Shown in pieces: positions 45,549 to 53,540 of a stretch of DNA of 64,000 nt. A program made the translations under genes and the position numbers. The notes beneath the pieces were generated by a model. That model had not been told where the DNA came from. It searched no databases and saw only the letters and a program-made list of their open reading frames with translations. Location: NCBI GenBank assembly GCA_016213825.1, contig JACQZP010000026.1:124001-188000 (forward strand), in the 5' to 3' direction. This DNA is from Acetobacterium woodii (lineage in GTDB: Bacteria; Bacillota; Clostridia; Eubacteriales; Eubacteriaceae). Position 1 is the stretch's first letter; the number at the start of each line of letters is the position of its first letter.

Positions 45549-45786
45549 AGCAAATGAATATGAAGCTCAAACTACAGTGCCTGATAGCGAGGCCGAGCCA
45601 GGCTGTATAATATAGCAAGTAGCTAATCCCGCTGCGTAAGGTAGACCAGCCACCCATAGTTAGCCTTGGAGCTTAGGGTAACTGATAAGTTTAAGAGTAG
45701 GCTGAAAACTGAAAAGTTGCAAAGAAGCTAGTGCCTGACACCAACATATAAACATATTTCAGTTAAGAGTTGAAAGGAATTATAAT
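45549..45786. other. Non-coding interval with GC-richer, possibly structured core
   Basis: No open gene. The segment 45575-45715 is richer in GC than the gene before it and has short complementary pieces (CAGCC 45648 / GGCTG 45701; GCTAA 45627 / TTAGC 45660). GTGCCTGATA at 45572 and GTGCCTGACA at 45731 repeat a motif also seen at 52451. It may be a mobile-element end or a decayed structured RNA. Confidence 0.25.
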
Positions 45787-46854
45787 ATGGCATTATTCAA
45801 CAAACTCAACACCCCGATCTTCCTCAAAGAAGAGTCCACCACCGCTGAGCAAATCGCTCGCCTCAAAGAACTCCAGGAAAAAGCCACCGGCAAAGTCAAA
45901 GATGATATCGCTCGGGAGATCAATCTGGCCAGTTATGGCGAAATTGGCGAAAAGAACATTGCCTTTGAGCTGAAAAATTCTGGGATGCCGATGTACATCA
46001 TCCATGATCTCCACCTCCAATTTGAAGACCTGTCGGCTCAAATTGATTATGTGGTGGTCACCCGGAAGATGGTCTTTTTCATTGAATGTAAAAACCTCTA
46101 TGGCAATATCGACATCGATAACCAGGGGAATTTTGTCAGGAGTTATCCCTGGAACGGCAGAACTGTCAAGGAAGGGATCTATTCGCCGATTACCCAGAAT
46201 CAGCGGCATCTAGAAGTATATAAACAGCTAAACAGATCAAATAAGAAAAATATTATCATGCGTATTGGTTTTGAAAAAGGTTTTGATAGTTTTCATAAAT
46301 CCATTGTTGTGCTCTCCAATCCCAAGACGGTACTCAATGCCAAATATGCAAAAAAGGAAGTCAAGGACAAAGTGATCCGGGCGGATCAGCTTATTACATA
46401 CATCAAAAATGCGGAAAAACAAAGCAAAGAATTGGCGAGCAATGAGAAACACATGAAAGAATGGGCGGAAGGATTTTTAGCTTACCACACTCCTATTACA
46501 ACAAACTACTTAAAAAAATATGAGGAACTCATCAACAGCCAATCCGAAACCTTGGTCAAGCAAGCGCCAACTCAACCCATCATTGTCGAAAAGCCGCCAG
46601 AGCCAATCCCGGTAGCTGAAACGGCAGCACCACCACTGCCCCAGAGCGAGGAGCTGGTCAGCAAACTCAAAGACTTTCGTCTCAAACAAAGCCGGGTAGA
46701 AAATATCAAAGCCTATTGTGTATTTACCGACAAACAAATGCAGGATTTACTCAGCAAGATGCCAAAGACCGCGGATGAACTGTTGGGGGTAACTGGCTTT
46801 GGTCCGGTAAAGGTCGAAAAATACGGGGCTGCGATTATCGATTTATTGAAATAG
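45787..46854 (+). CDS. NERD-domain protein with C-terminal HRDC domain
   Basis: 355 residues from ATG 45787 after GAAAGGA. The NERD (nuclease-related) domain spans about 45-160: YGEIGEKNIAFEL, Q-I-D-Y-V-V-V (about 83-89) and F-I-E-C-K-N (about 97-102), i.e. D…E-x-K of a PD-(D/E)XK fold. A Pro-rich linker at about 262-290 leads to an HRDC domain (LKDFRLKQSRVENIKAYCVF … ELLGVTGFGPVKVEKYG), a nucleic-acid-binding module of RecQ helicases. The pair suggests a DNA-processing enzyme. A second NERD gene follows 39 bases downstream. Confidence 0.88.
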   Translation: MALFNKLNTPIFLKEESTTAEQIARLKELQEKATGKVKDDIAREINLASYGEIGEKNIAFELKNSGMPMYIIHDLHLQFEDLSAQIDYVVVTRKMVFFIECKNLYGNIDIDNQGNFVRSYPWNGRTVKEGIYSPITQNQRHLEVYKQLNRSNKKNIIMRIGFEKGFDSFHKSIVVLSNPKTVLNAKYAKKEVKDKVIRADQLITYIKNAEKQSKELASNEKHMKEWAEGFLAYHTPITTNYLKKYEELINSQSETLVKQAPTQPIIVEKPPEPIPVAETAAPPLPQSEELVSKLKDFRLKQSRVENIKAYCVFTDKQMQDLLSKMPKTADELLGVTGFGPVKVEKYGAAIIDLLK

Positions 46855-46893
46855 AGGATGCGTTTATCCTAAGCCGTTACTTTGGGGAGGGTT

Positions 46894-47637
46894 ATGTTTT
46901 ATATATTACTCACGCTGTTATTAATTGGTGGTTTAGTTGCATTATTAATTCATCAAGTCAGGCTGAAGGGGTATCTTGGTGAAAAGGCTGTCGAAAAAAT
47001 CCTGGCAGCTTTACCAAAAGAACAGTATCGTGTTTACAATAATATTTTGCTAAAAACCGACTATGGGACGACTCAAATTGATCATATCGTTCTTTCCGTA
47101 TTTGGTGTATTTGTCATTGAAACCAAAAACTATCAAGGCTGGATTTTCGGAAATGAAAGAGATGTCTATTGGACACAGAATATCTATGGAAAAAAGACCC
47201 GGTTTAAGAATCCGATTCTGCAAAATTATGGTCATGTCAAAGCTGTTGAGTGCGTTTTCTCGGATTTTGAGGCATTAAAAATCATTCCGATCGTCGCTTT
47301 TTCAGGAAGAAGTGAGCTGAAGGTGACTGTGAATTCAGAAAATGTGATCAAATTTTCGCAATTAAAAGATCGAATCGGATCATATGCATTAAAGAGGATG
47401 AATTTTGAAACAGTTCTGAAGATGGGTGAAGTCTTAGTCCAAAACAATATTGACAGTAAAGAAAACCGGATTGAACACAACACAAAAATCAAAAGTAATT
47501 TAAAAAATAATAATATGATAATAGTCAATAATAGTTGTCCCAGATGTGGGGGAAACTTAGTCAATCGCAATGGTAAATATGGTCCTTTTATTGGTTGTAG
47601 TAATTACCCGAAATGCCGATTTACAAAGAAAATTTAA
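46894..47637 (+). CDS. Membrane-anchored NERD-domain protein with topoisomerase-type zinc finger
   Basis: 247 residues; ATG 46894 follows GGGGAGGG directly, so the upstream in-frame TTG is rejected. An N-terminal hydrophobic helix (FYILLTLLLIGGLVALLI) anchors it. NERD domain at about 30-140: YLGEKAVEKIL, T-Q-I-D-H-I-V-L and V-I-E-T-K-N-Y-x-G-W, the classic form of the family. A C4 finger of topoisomerase I type ends the protein (CPRCGG … GPFIGCSNYPKC). The finger binds DNA in relatives. It probably cleaves or binds DNA near the membrane; its relation to the preceding NERD gene is only inferred. Confidence 0.88.
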   Translation: MFYILLTLLLIGGLVALLIHQVRLKGYLGEKAVEKILAALPKEQYRVYNNILLKTDYGTTQIDHIVLSVFGVFVIETKNYQGWIFGNERDVYWTQNIYGKKTRFKNPILQNYGHVKAVECVFSDFEALKIIPIVAFSGRSELKVTVNSENVIKFSQLKDRIGSYALKRMNFETVLKMGEVLVQNNIDSKENRIEHNTKIKSNLKNNNMIIVNNSCPRCGGNLVNRNGKYGPFIGCSNYPKCRFTKKI

Positions 47638-47695
47638 GCACATGTTTGTCTTGTAAGTTTTATTACGATATGATTTCGAATGAAAGAGGTGAACC

Positions 47696-48118
47696 ATGAA
47701 ACCTATCATCGCAGCTTGCGGAAATGATTGTAGCGTCTGTCCCCGCTTTATGCCAAAAACAGCCGCTGAATTAAAAGCCACGGCAGAATTGTGGTACAAA
47801 ATCGGATTTCGGGACCGTGTTGTGTCCAATGATGAGATTAAATGTTGGGGGTGTACCCCGGCTAATTGGTGCCGCCATGAAATTATTACCTGCACCGCTA
47901 ACCGAAAAATTAAAAACTGCGGGGAATGCGCGGATTACCCTTGTCAAAAAATAAAACAGGCGTTTGAAAACACGGCGCACTTTGTTCCGGATTACCGGAA
48001 ACACTGTACGGAAGCAGACTTTGCAGTGATGGAAAAAGCTTTTTTAGAAAAACAAATCAATCTGGACCGGCAAGCGGAAGCGTGCAAGTTGTCTCTAAGT
48101 CGTGAAGAAAATGACTAA
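47696..48118 (+). CDS. DUF3795 Cys-rich protein
   Basis: 140 residues from ATG 47696 after AAAGAGG. AACGNDCSVCPRF, KCWGC, WCRHEIITC and NCGECADYPC follow the DUF3795 pattern of about ten conserved Cys, presumably binding zinc. No activity is known. Its end overlaps the next gene, so the two are co-translated. Confidence 0.85.
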   Translation: MKPIIAACGNDCSVCPRFMPKTAAELKATAELWYKIGFRDRVVSNDEIKCWGCTPANWCRHEIITCTANRKIKNCGECADYPCQKIKQAFENTAHFVPDYRKHCTEADFAVMEKAFLEKQINLDRQAEACKLSLSREEND

Positions 48119-48779
48119 ACAGATCATCGAAATTGGCAAGCGACGAATTACTATTTTTTCTGATGATGATGTCAGCAACGGCGCCATTCTTTACCTCCAC
48201 ATGGCTTCGGCAGACATGGAGCAACTCGCAAAAAAACTGGACGGGGTGGCAGCGGTTCTGGTTGCCATTGACCAGGTCGATTGGAATCGGGAGCTGTCCC
48301 CCTGGCCGGCTAAACGCGCCTTTCGGGGTGGTGAGGATTTCGGCGGCGGTGCCGATGCCTATTTAAAGGAACTGACCGAAACCATTGTGCCGGCAGTGGA
48401 AGCAGACCTTGGGTTTGCGCCATCTTGTCGGATTCTGGCCGGGTATTCGCTGGCGGGCCTGTTTGCCTTGTATGCCCTTTACCGCACCGATTTCTTTACC
48501 CGGGTGGGGTCGATTTCCGGCTCGCTCTGGTACGATGGTTTTTGGGAATTTATGTTAGCAAACCAGCCGCTAGTGATCCCGGAACGCGTCTATTTTTCGC
48601 TGGGCGACCGGGAGAAAATCACCCGCAACCAGCGCCTGGGCGTGGTGGAGGAACACACCATCCAGGCCGAGCAGCAGCTGCGCAGGCTGGGAGCTGAGAC
48701 CATCTTTGAGCTAAACCCCGGCAACCATTTTGATGATGCCCCGGGACGCCTTGCCAAGGGGCTGAAATGGCTCGTTTAA
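48111..48779 (+). CDS. Alpha/beta hydrolase, esterase family
   Basis: 222 residues from ATG 48111, overlapping the DUF3795 gene by 8 bases (GTG 48102 is an alternative). The nucleophile elbow is G-Y-S-L-A-G (about 111-116), as in putative esterase/IroE-like enzymes. GSISGSLWYDGFWEF follows, a likely acid is in YFSLGDREK, and the His is in NPGNHFDD. There is no signal peptide. The substrate is unknown; siderophore or acyl-ester hydrolysis is what relatives do. Confidence 0.85.
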   Translation: MTKQIIEIGKRRITIFSDDDVSNGAILYLHMASADMEQLAKKLDGVAAVLVAIDQVDWNRELSPWPAKRAFRGGEDFGGGADAYLKELTETIVPAVEADLGFAPSCRILAGYSLAGLFALYALYRTDFFTRVGSISGSLWYDGFWEFMLANQPLVIPERVYFSLGDREKITRNQRLGVVEEHTIQAEQQLRRLGAETIFELNPGNHFDDAPGRLAKGLKWLV

Positions 48780-48903
48780 ATCGAATCCGTTAAATAAGCA
48801 ATACAGTCGAATAAAATACCGTGTCTGACATGAATTTATTGACTGATAACAAAGCACCATTTCGGTGGATTTGTCGATATCAGGGATGCCGAGCGCTAAA
48901 TGG

Positions 48904-49281
48904 CTATACTCGCTTTAGCCCGTCGGGATCAATATAAACCTGTCGAGCCTTGAATGGCCCGGGGACGGTGTACTGGAGCTTGACCTTTTCAAAGTCACCG
49001 AGTCTTTTGGAATGAAAATAGGGCTCATCAAAACAAAAAGCGCGATCTCTGATCCAGTTGGGCACCGCGATCTGACTGAGCTGGAGCTGATGATCAATGA
49101 TCGCAAAAATGATGGTCAGATAATGCCGTTCGGCCTCGTCCAGGGCGGCAATTTCCAATGGCACGGTCAGGCTTTCAAGAAAAGCCGGGTCATTAGATGC
49201 CAGCAATTCCAGCAGTTGGTTGATACTGGTATCAACATCGGGATAAGCGTATAAGTTATTCAGAAATTTATTGCCAATCAT
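48904..49281 (-). CDS. Hypothetical partner of the nucleotidyltransferase gene
   Basis: 125 residues on the minus strand. ATG 49281 overlaps the end of the upstream gene by 14 bases (TATGATTGGCAATAA), so the pair is translationally coupled. The protein is mostly helical and acidic, with INQLLELLASNDPAFLESL and a C-terminal KARQVYIDPDGLKRV. I do not recognise a family. The layout (small gene coupled to a nucleotidyltransferase-like gene) is that of a toxin-antitoxin pair. Confidence 0.6.
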   Translation of the reverse strand: MIGNKFLNNLYAYPDVDTSINQLLELLASNDPAFLESLTVPLEIAALDEAERHYLTIIFAIIDHQLQLSQIAVPNWIRDRAFCFDEPYFHSKRLGDFEKVKLQYTVPGPFKARQVYIDPDGLKRV

Positions 49282-49834
49282 AGCCGAGATCCTCCCCCAG
49301 GTATTTAATAAAATTGATTTGACGTTCCCCCAGCAGTCGTAAGGGTACAAATCCTTTAATGATCGCCAACAGCTGTGCTTTAGTTGCGATATTCAGGGTT
49401 TTGCATAACAGGGCGGCATCGGTAAAATCTTTGGCCGGTTCTGGGCGCGCGGCCAGCACTTTCATGGCCAGCAGTTGTTCGGCTTTGGGTTTAAGGATTT
49501 TAAGGTTGGAATAGGTTTTGAAGGTTTCCAGTTCTTCGGCGATAATTGACTTTAAAGGCTCTTTAATTTCGTCATTGATCCAGCCGTCAGAAAGGTCGAA
49601 AACAAACTGGGTATTTTTTAGAATGTGCTCCAGAAGTTTGTCATTGGCCAGACTGAACACGCAGTCGATATCTTTGGTGGCCGGACGATTGTCATAGATC
49701 ATGGTCATAATACAACCACCATATATGGTCAGTTCCAGCTGCATAGCATTTTCTTTAAGCTGCTGATTCAGGTAGTCAAATATTTCCAGCAGTTTATTTT
49801 TATCCAGCAGTCCAATATCATTATAAGCTTCCAT
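49268..49834 (-). CDS. Nucleotidyltransferase-like protein (DUF6036/AbiEii type)
   Basis: 188 residues on the minus strand. ATG 49834 is preceded by GGAGG six bases upstream; the in-frame ATG 49864 would place that site inside the gene. The core is I-Y-G-G-C-I-M-T … R-P-A-T-K-D-I-D, the GG … T-x-DID pattern of nucleotidyltransferases such as AbiEii and DUF6036 proteins. The second half (AEQLLAMKVLAARPEPAKDFTDAALL) matches the K-x-x-A-x-R…KD-x-x-D region of the same families. AbiEii members are toxins that add nucleotides to tRNA; here the partner is the coupled downstream gene. A TATAAT (minus strand, 49880-49885) lies upstream. Confidence 0.75.
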   Translation of the reverse strand: MEAYNDIGLLDKNKLLEIFDYLNQQLKENAMQLELTIYGGCIMTMIYDNRPATKDIDCVFSLANDKLLEHILKNTQFVFDLSDGWINDEIKEPLKSIIAEELETFKTYSNLKILKPKAEQLLAMKVLAARPEPAKDFTDAALLCKTLNIATKAQLLAIIKGFVPLRLLGERQINFIKYLGEDLGYDWQ

Positions 49835-49965
49835 CAGATCCTCCGTTTCGATGCGGGTACGCATTTATTTCTTGCGTATATTATACCATATGAAGGTGGT
49901 AAAAAACTTGATTATTAAGGGTTGATTAACAGGTACTGCTGGTATTTAACAGGCATACTGTGCAA

Positions 49966-50055
49966 GTGATTGATTACCTCCGGCAGAAATATCCTCTGAA
50001 AGCCGTGGGCACCAAAGCCGCCTTGGCGGTGATCACCGGCAACATGAGTAGTTGA
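49966..50055 (+). pseudogene. Coding-like remnant
   Basis: The frame VIDYLRQKYPLKAVGTKAAL then AVITGN to a stop at 50055 has coding-like composition but no start signal and no upstream body. It looks like the C-terminus of a lost gene. I cannot name the family. Confidence 0.3.
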
Positions 50056-50150
50056 TATCCCAAAACGATAAAAACCTGTAAACCGGGGTATAAACTGTCA
50101 CATAAGAATCATCTGAATCTAAATACAGTTTTGGAGAAAGAGGAACAACT

Positions 50151-52430
50151 ATGAAACAGAGTGACCGGAACTTTTTGTTAAAACGCATCGTCAAAAATAA
50201 AAACACCACGACTGAAAGTGGGGAATTAACCATGGCGCCGAAAGTCAGGAAACCCTGGCGGGGACGGCTGGGCGAGACTGATTTTCTGCGGATGATGATG
50301 GAGGATATTCCCGAGGCCATGGCGCTGCTGGTTAAAACCCCAGGCGGCTGGGTCTACTGTTATAACAACTGGGAGCACGAAAAACTGACCGGGTTCAACC
50401 AGAAAGCGATTCGTAATCAGGATTTAAAAACCGTTCTGGGAGAAGCCTATTATCAGGTCTATGAAAAAAACGCCGACTGGTGCCAGGAAAGCGGGGAGAC
50501 CATCTTTTTTAAGGGCACCGCTTGCTGGAATGGTCAAATCAAGGACAAAATGTGCCGCATGTCCCCGGTAAAGAGTGATGGTCAGGACTTTATTGTGGTC
50601 GCAGAGCTGAACACCAAAGCGCTGCTGAACTGGATGAGAAAAAACCATCTTTCTGCGACCCGCTTTGATCAGATGTTTCAGACCCACACCGCCACCATGC
50701 TGCTAATTGAACCGGAGACGGGGCTCATCGTCGATGCTAATCCGGCGGCCCAGGCCTTTTACGGGTATTCATTGGAGGAGCTCAAGGCAATGACCATTCA
50801 GCAGATCAACACCTTGTCCCAGGAGGCGGTTCAAGATCTGCGGCAGCAGGCGCTGGCGGGGCGGCAGGAGTATTTTCTGTTTCCCCACCGTCTGAAAAAT
50901 GGCGAGATCCGGCAGGTGGATGTCCACTCCAGTCCCCTTGAGATGGACGACCATCAGTATCTCTTTTCGGTCATAACCGATGCCACCGAACGGGAACAGA
51001 ATGCCGCTGCCCTCTATCGGGAAAAGGAACTCCAGAAAACCACCATGGATGCCATCCATGACGGGGTGATTACCACTGATGCCCAGGGGAACATCACCTA
51101 CCTCAATCCGGCGGCCGAGCAGGCCAGCGGCTGGCAGATCGACGAAGTACAGGGCAGACCCTTTGATGCGGTCTTTTCGATGTGCCACGAATATACCCGG
51201 GAGCCTCTGGCGGGGCTGGTGATCCGGGTTCTTGAGTGCGGCCAGACCCAGGAGATTACCGAGCCGACCCTGCTGTTTAAAAAGGATGGCACGATGATTC
51301 CCATCGAAAACAGCGTCGCCCCGATCCGCAACAAAGACGGCGCGATCGGCGGGGTGGTCGTGGTATTTCGGGATATTACCGTGACCCGGGAAAAGAAACG
51401 CAAAATTGAATATCTAAGCTACCACGATGCCCTGACCGGCCTTTACAACCGGCGCTTTTATGAGCAGCTTTTCAGTCTGAAGGAAAGCGAGCTGGCGCAT
51501 CCGATGGCTTTTGTCATGGGCGACGTCAACGGCCTGAAGATGACCAATGACGTTTTTGGCCATACCATTGGGGATCTGCTGCTTAAGTCAATTGGCCAAA
51601 CTCTTAAGGACAACGCTGACTCCCGCAATCAGGTGATCCGCTGGGGCGGCGATGAATTCATGATTGTAATGCCTGGGTCGGATCTGAAAGATGCTGAAAG
51701 GCTGGTCAAACGGATCAAGGAGCAGCTGAAGGACATTTGCATTAACGGCACCATTGAAGCCAGTGTTTCTTTTGGGATGGCGCTGAAAAAAAGCCGTGAT
51801 GATGAACCCGGGGCGGTGCTTAAAAAAGCCGAAGAAATGATGTACCAGATCAAGCTGTTAGAAAGCAAAAGCATGCGGGGAACAACCATTAACGCCCTGC
51901 TGGCAGCCCTGGATGAAAATAAGGCCGAAACCAAGGCTCATGCCATGCGCTTATCCGATCACGTCATGAAGCTGGCGGATCTGTTGGCCCTGAACGTTGA
52001 AGCAAAGAACCGCCTGACCCTTCTGTCGATGCTGCATGATATCGGCAAAGTGGGCATCCCCGATCACATTCTCGGCAAGCCCGGGAGCCTCACCGAGGCG
52101 GAATGGCTGATCATGAAAACCCATCCCGAAATCGGCTATCGGATCGCCGCCAATGTGCCGGAACTCCACGTGGTGGCCGAGGAAATCCTCCATCATCATG
52201 AAAAATGGGACGGCACTGGCTACCCATCGGGGCTAAGCGGCGATAAGATCCCGCTTAACAGCCGGATTCTGGCAGTGGCTGATGCCTATGACGCGATGAC
52301 CCATGATCAGGTTTACCGGCCAGCCCGTTCCCATGAAGAAGCTGTCGGGGAATTAAGGGCTCAGGCCGGAACACAGTTTGATCCCCGGCTGGTGGAGCGC
52401 TTCATTAACCAGGTTTCCCACTGGTTATGA
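50151..52430 (+). CDS. PAS-GGDEF-HD-GYP signalling protein
   Basis: 759 residues from ATG 50151 after AAAGAGGA. Three PAS-type sensor domains at about 45-165, 175-285 and 295-415. GGDEF domain at about 420-585: HDALTGLYNRRFYEQ and R-W-GGDEF; no RxxD inhibitory site is seen before it. HD-GYP domain at about 590-755: LHDIGKVGIPD, THPEIGYRI, HHHEKWDGTGYPSGL and DAYDAMT, all metal-site residues present. It has no transmembrane helix, so it is a cytoplasmic sensor that can both make and degrade cyclic di-GMP, or one of the two. It may couple to the motility genes downstream. Confidence 0.92.
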   Translation: MKQSDRNFLLKRIVKNKNTTTESGELTMAPKVRKPWRGRLGETDFLRMMMEDIPEAMALLVKTPGGWVYCYNNWEHEKLTGFNQKAIRNQDLKTVLGEAYYQVYEKNADWCQESGETIFFKGTACWNGQIKDKMCRMSPVKSDGQDFIVVAELNTKALLNWMRKNHLSATRFDQMFQTHTATMLLIEPETGLIVDANPAAQAFYGYSLEELKAMTIQQINTLSQEAVQDLRQQALAGRQEYFLFPHRLKNGEIRQVDVHSSPLEMDDHQYLFSVITDATEREQNAAALYREKELQKTTMDAIHDGVITTDAQGNITYLNPAAEQASGWQIDEVQGRPFDAVFSMCHEYTREPLAGLVIRVLECGQTQEITEPTLLFKKDGTMIPIENSVAPIRNKDGAIGGVVVVFRDITVTREKKRKIEYLSYHDALTGLYNRRFYEQLFSLKESELAHPMAFVMGDVNGLKMTNDVFGHTIGDLLLKSIGQTLKDNADSRNQVIRWGGDEFMIVMPGSDLKDAERLVKRIKEQLKDICINGTIEASVSFGMALKKSRDDEPGAVLKKAEEMMYQIKLLESKSMRGTTINALLAALDENKAETKAHAMRLSDHVMKLADLLALNVEAKNRLTLLSMLHDIGKVGIPDHILGKPGSLTEAEWLIMKTHPEIGYRIAANVPELHVVAEEILHHHEKWDGTGYPSGLSGDKIPLNSRILAVADAYDAMTHDQVYRPARSHEEAVGELRAQAGTQFDPRLVERFINQVSHWL

Positions 52431-52542
52431 TAACCGTAACGTCATGGCTAGTGCCTGACATGAATTCCATATTCCCGAACCGATTGACTCAAACCAATTG
52501 AACCGATGATCTGAATTAAAAAAATGAAAAGGAGATCTGGTG

Positions 52543-53232
52543 ATGCGACGAAAAATTATTTTGGTAGGTGCGGTTATTGCAGTTGGGATCGCCATTTACC
52601 TGGTCAGTACGCTGAACCTGTTTTCAGAGACTAGTAATGGCGGGCAAGATGCGGTTTCTCAAGCGACTGCCAACCGCTATCAGGAAAAAGAAATTCGTGA
52701 ATATCAGGGGGTTCAGCTGGACCCGGCCATCGGCCCTCGGGATAATTCAATCTCTGGGATTCAACAGGTGGATCTTAACAGCTATCAGCTGCAACTGACT
52801 GGACTGGTCGAGAAGCCCGTAAATTACAGTTATGAACAGGTCCTGGCAAAAGAACCGGCGCAGCGCCTGATCACGCTGTATTGTGTTGAAGGCTGGCAAG
52901 CCACGGTGCTCTGGGAAGGCGTGCGCATCACTGATCTGCTGGCGGATGCCGGGATTAAAGACGATGCTGCCGTTGTGATCTTTCACTGTGTTGATGGTTA
53001 TACCACCTCGATGCCCTTGGCAACCATTAAAGACAAAGATATGTTATTGGCCTATTCGGCCAATGGCTTGCCATTGCCAGCGTCAATGGGCTTCCCTTTT
53101 ATCGTTGTGGCAGAAGATAAACTGGGGTATAAGTGGGCCCGGTGGGTGAATCAAATCGAACTGTCCAGTGATGAAAACTACCAGGGTTACTGGGAAAAGC
53201 GGGGCTATGCCAACGACGCCACCGTGAATTAA
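52543..53232 (+). CDS. Exported molybdopterin-dependent oxidoreductase-fold protein
   Basis: 229 residues; ATG 52543 follows AAGGAGA by a few bases. An N-terminal helix (ILVGAVIAVGIAIYLV) works as signal or anchor. The rest is the sulfite-oxidase/oxidored_molyb fold: ISGIQQVDLNSYQLQLTGLVEKP, the ligand Cys in YCVEGW, then GVRITDLLADAGI, MPLATIKDKDMLLAYSANGLPLP, FPFIVVAEDKLGYKWARWVNQIEL. The Cys that ligates molybdenum is present. Substrate unknown; the protein has no dimer domain, as in YedY-type proteins. Confidence 0.85.
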   Translation: MRRKIILVGAVIAVGIAIYLVSTLNLFSETSNGGQDAVSQATANRYQEKEIREYQGVQLDPAIGPRDNSISGIQQVDLNSYQLQLTGLVEKPVNYSYEQVLAKEPAQRLITLYCVEGWQATVLWEGVRITDLLADAGIKDDAAVVIFHCVDGYTTSMPLATIKDKDMLLAYSANGLPLPASMGFPFIVVAEDKLGYKWARWVNQIELSSDENYQGYWEKRGYANDATVN

Positions 53233-53315
53233 AGACAACCTGCCGGATCTTAACTAAATATCAGACCGAGGCGCTGCCGTTGCTGACTGATGCTGTAAAA
53301 AAAGTGGCTGGCGCA

Positions 53316-53344
53316 TTGTAGATCAATCAATAGTTTGTTATAAT
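53316..53344 (+). promoter_or_regulatory. Promoter of the chemotaxis operon leader
   Basis: TTGTAG, exactly 17 bases, TATAAT. Transcription would start near 53351, about 190 bases before cheA. Confidence 0.6.
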
Positions 53345-53359
53345 AAGTGCATCAGGTAA

Positions 53360-53410
53360 CCTCGTCGAACGCGAGCCCTTAGAAGATAAGATTCTAGAGG
53401 GCTTTCTTTT
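53360..53410 (+). terminator. Leader hairpin and terminator-like stem before cheA
   Basis: A small stem CTCG…CGAG is followed by AGCCCT-x-AGAA pairing with TTCT-xx-AGGGCT and then TTTCTTTTT. As it lies between the promoter and cheA, it would end transcription after about 60 bases unless suppressed, so it may be an attenuator or a short RNA. Confidence 0.5.
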
Positions 53411-53540
53411 TGCTGTGATGAAAACCGCAGACAGCCCCAAAAGGACACGCAAACCGGCGTATTAAGGCCGTTTTAGCCGTCAAAAATAAAATAACGCGAC
53501 CGTTTCAGTAGAAACACGCAGTTAAAAGGGAGGGATTAAT

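Noticed and set aside
45575-45715. Group I or group II intron end
   Set aside because: No domain V-like hairpin, no conserved group I core segments and no intron-encoded protein were seen.
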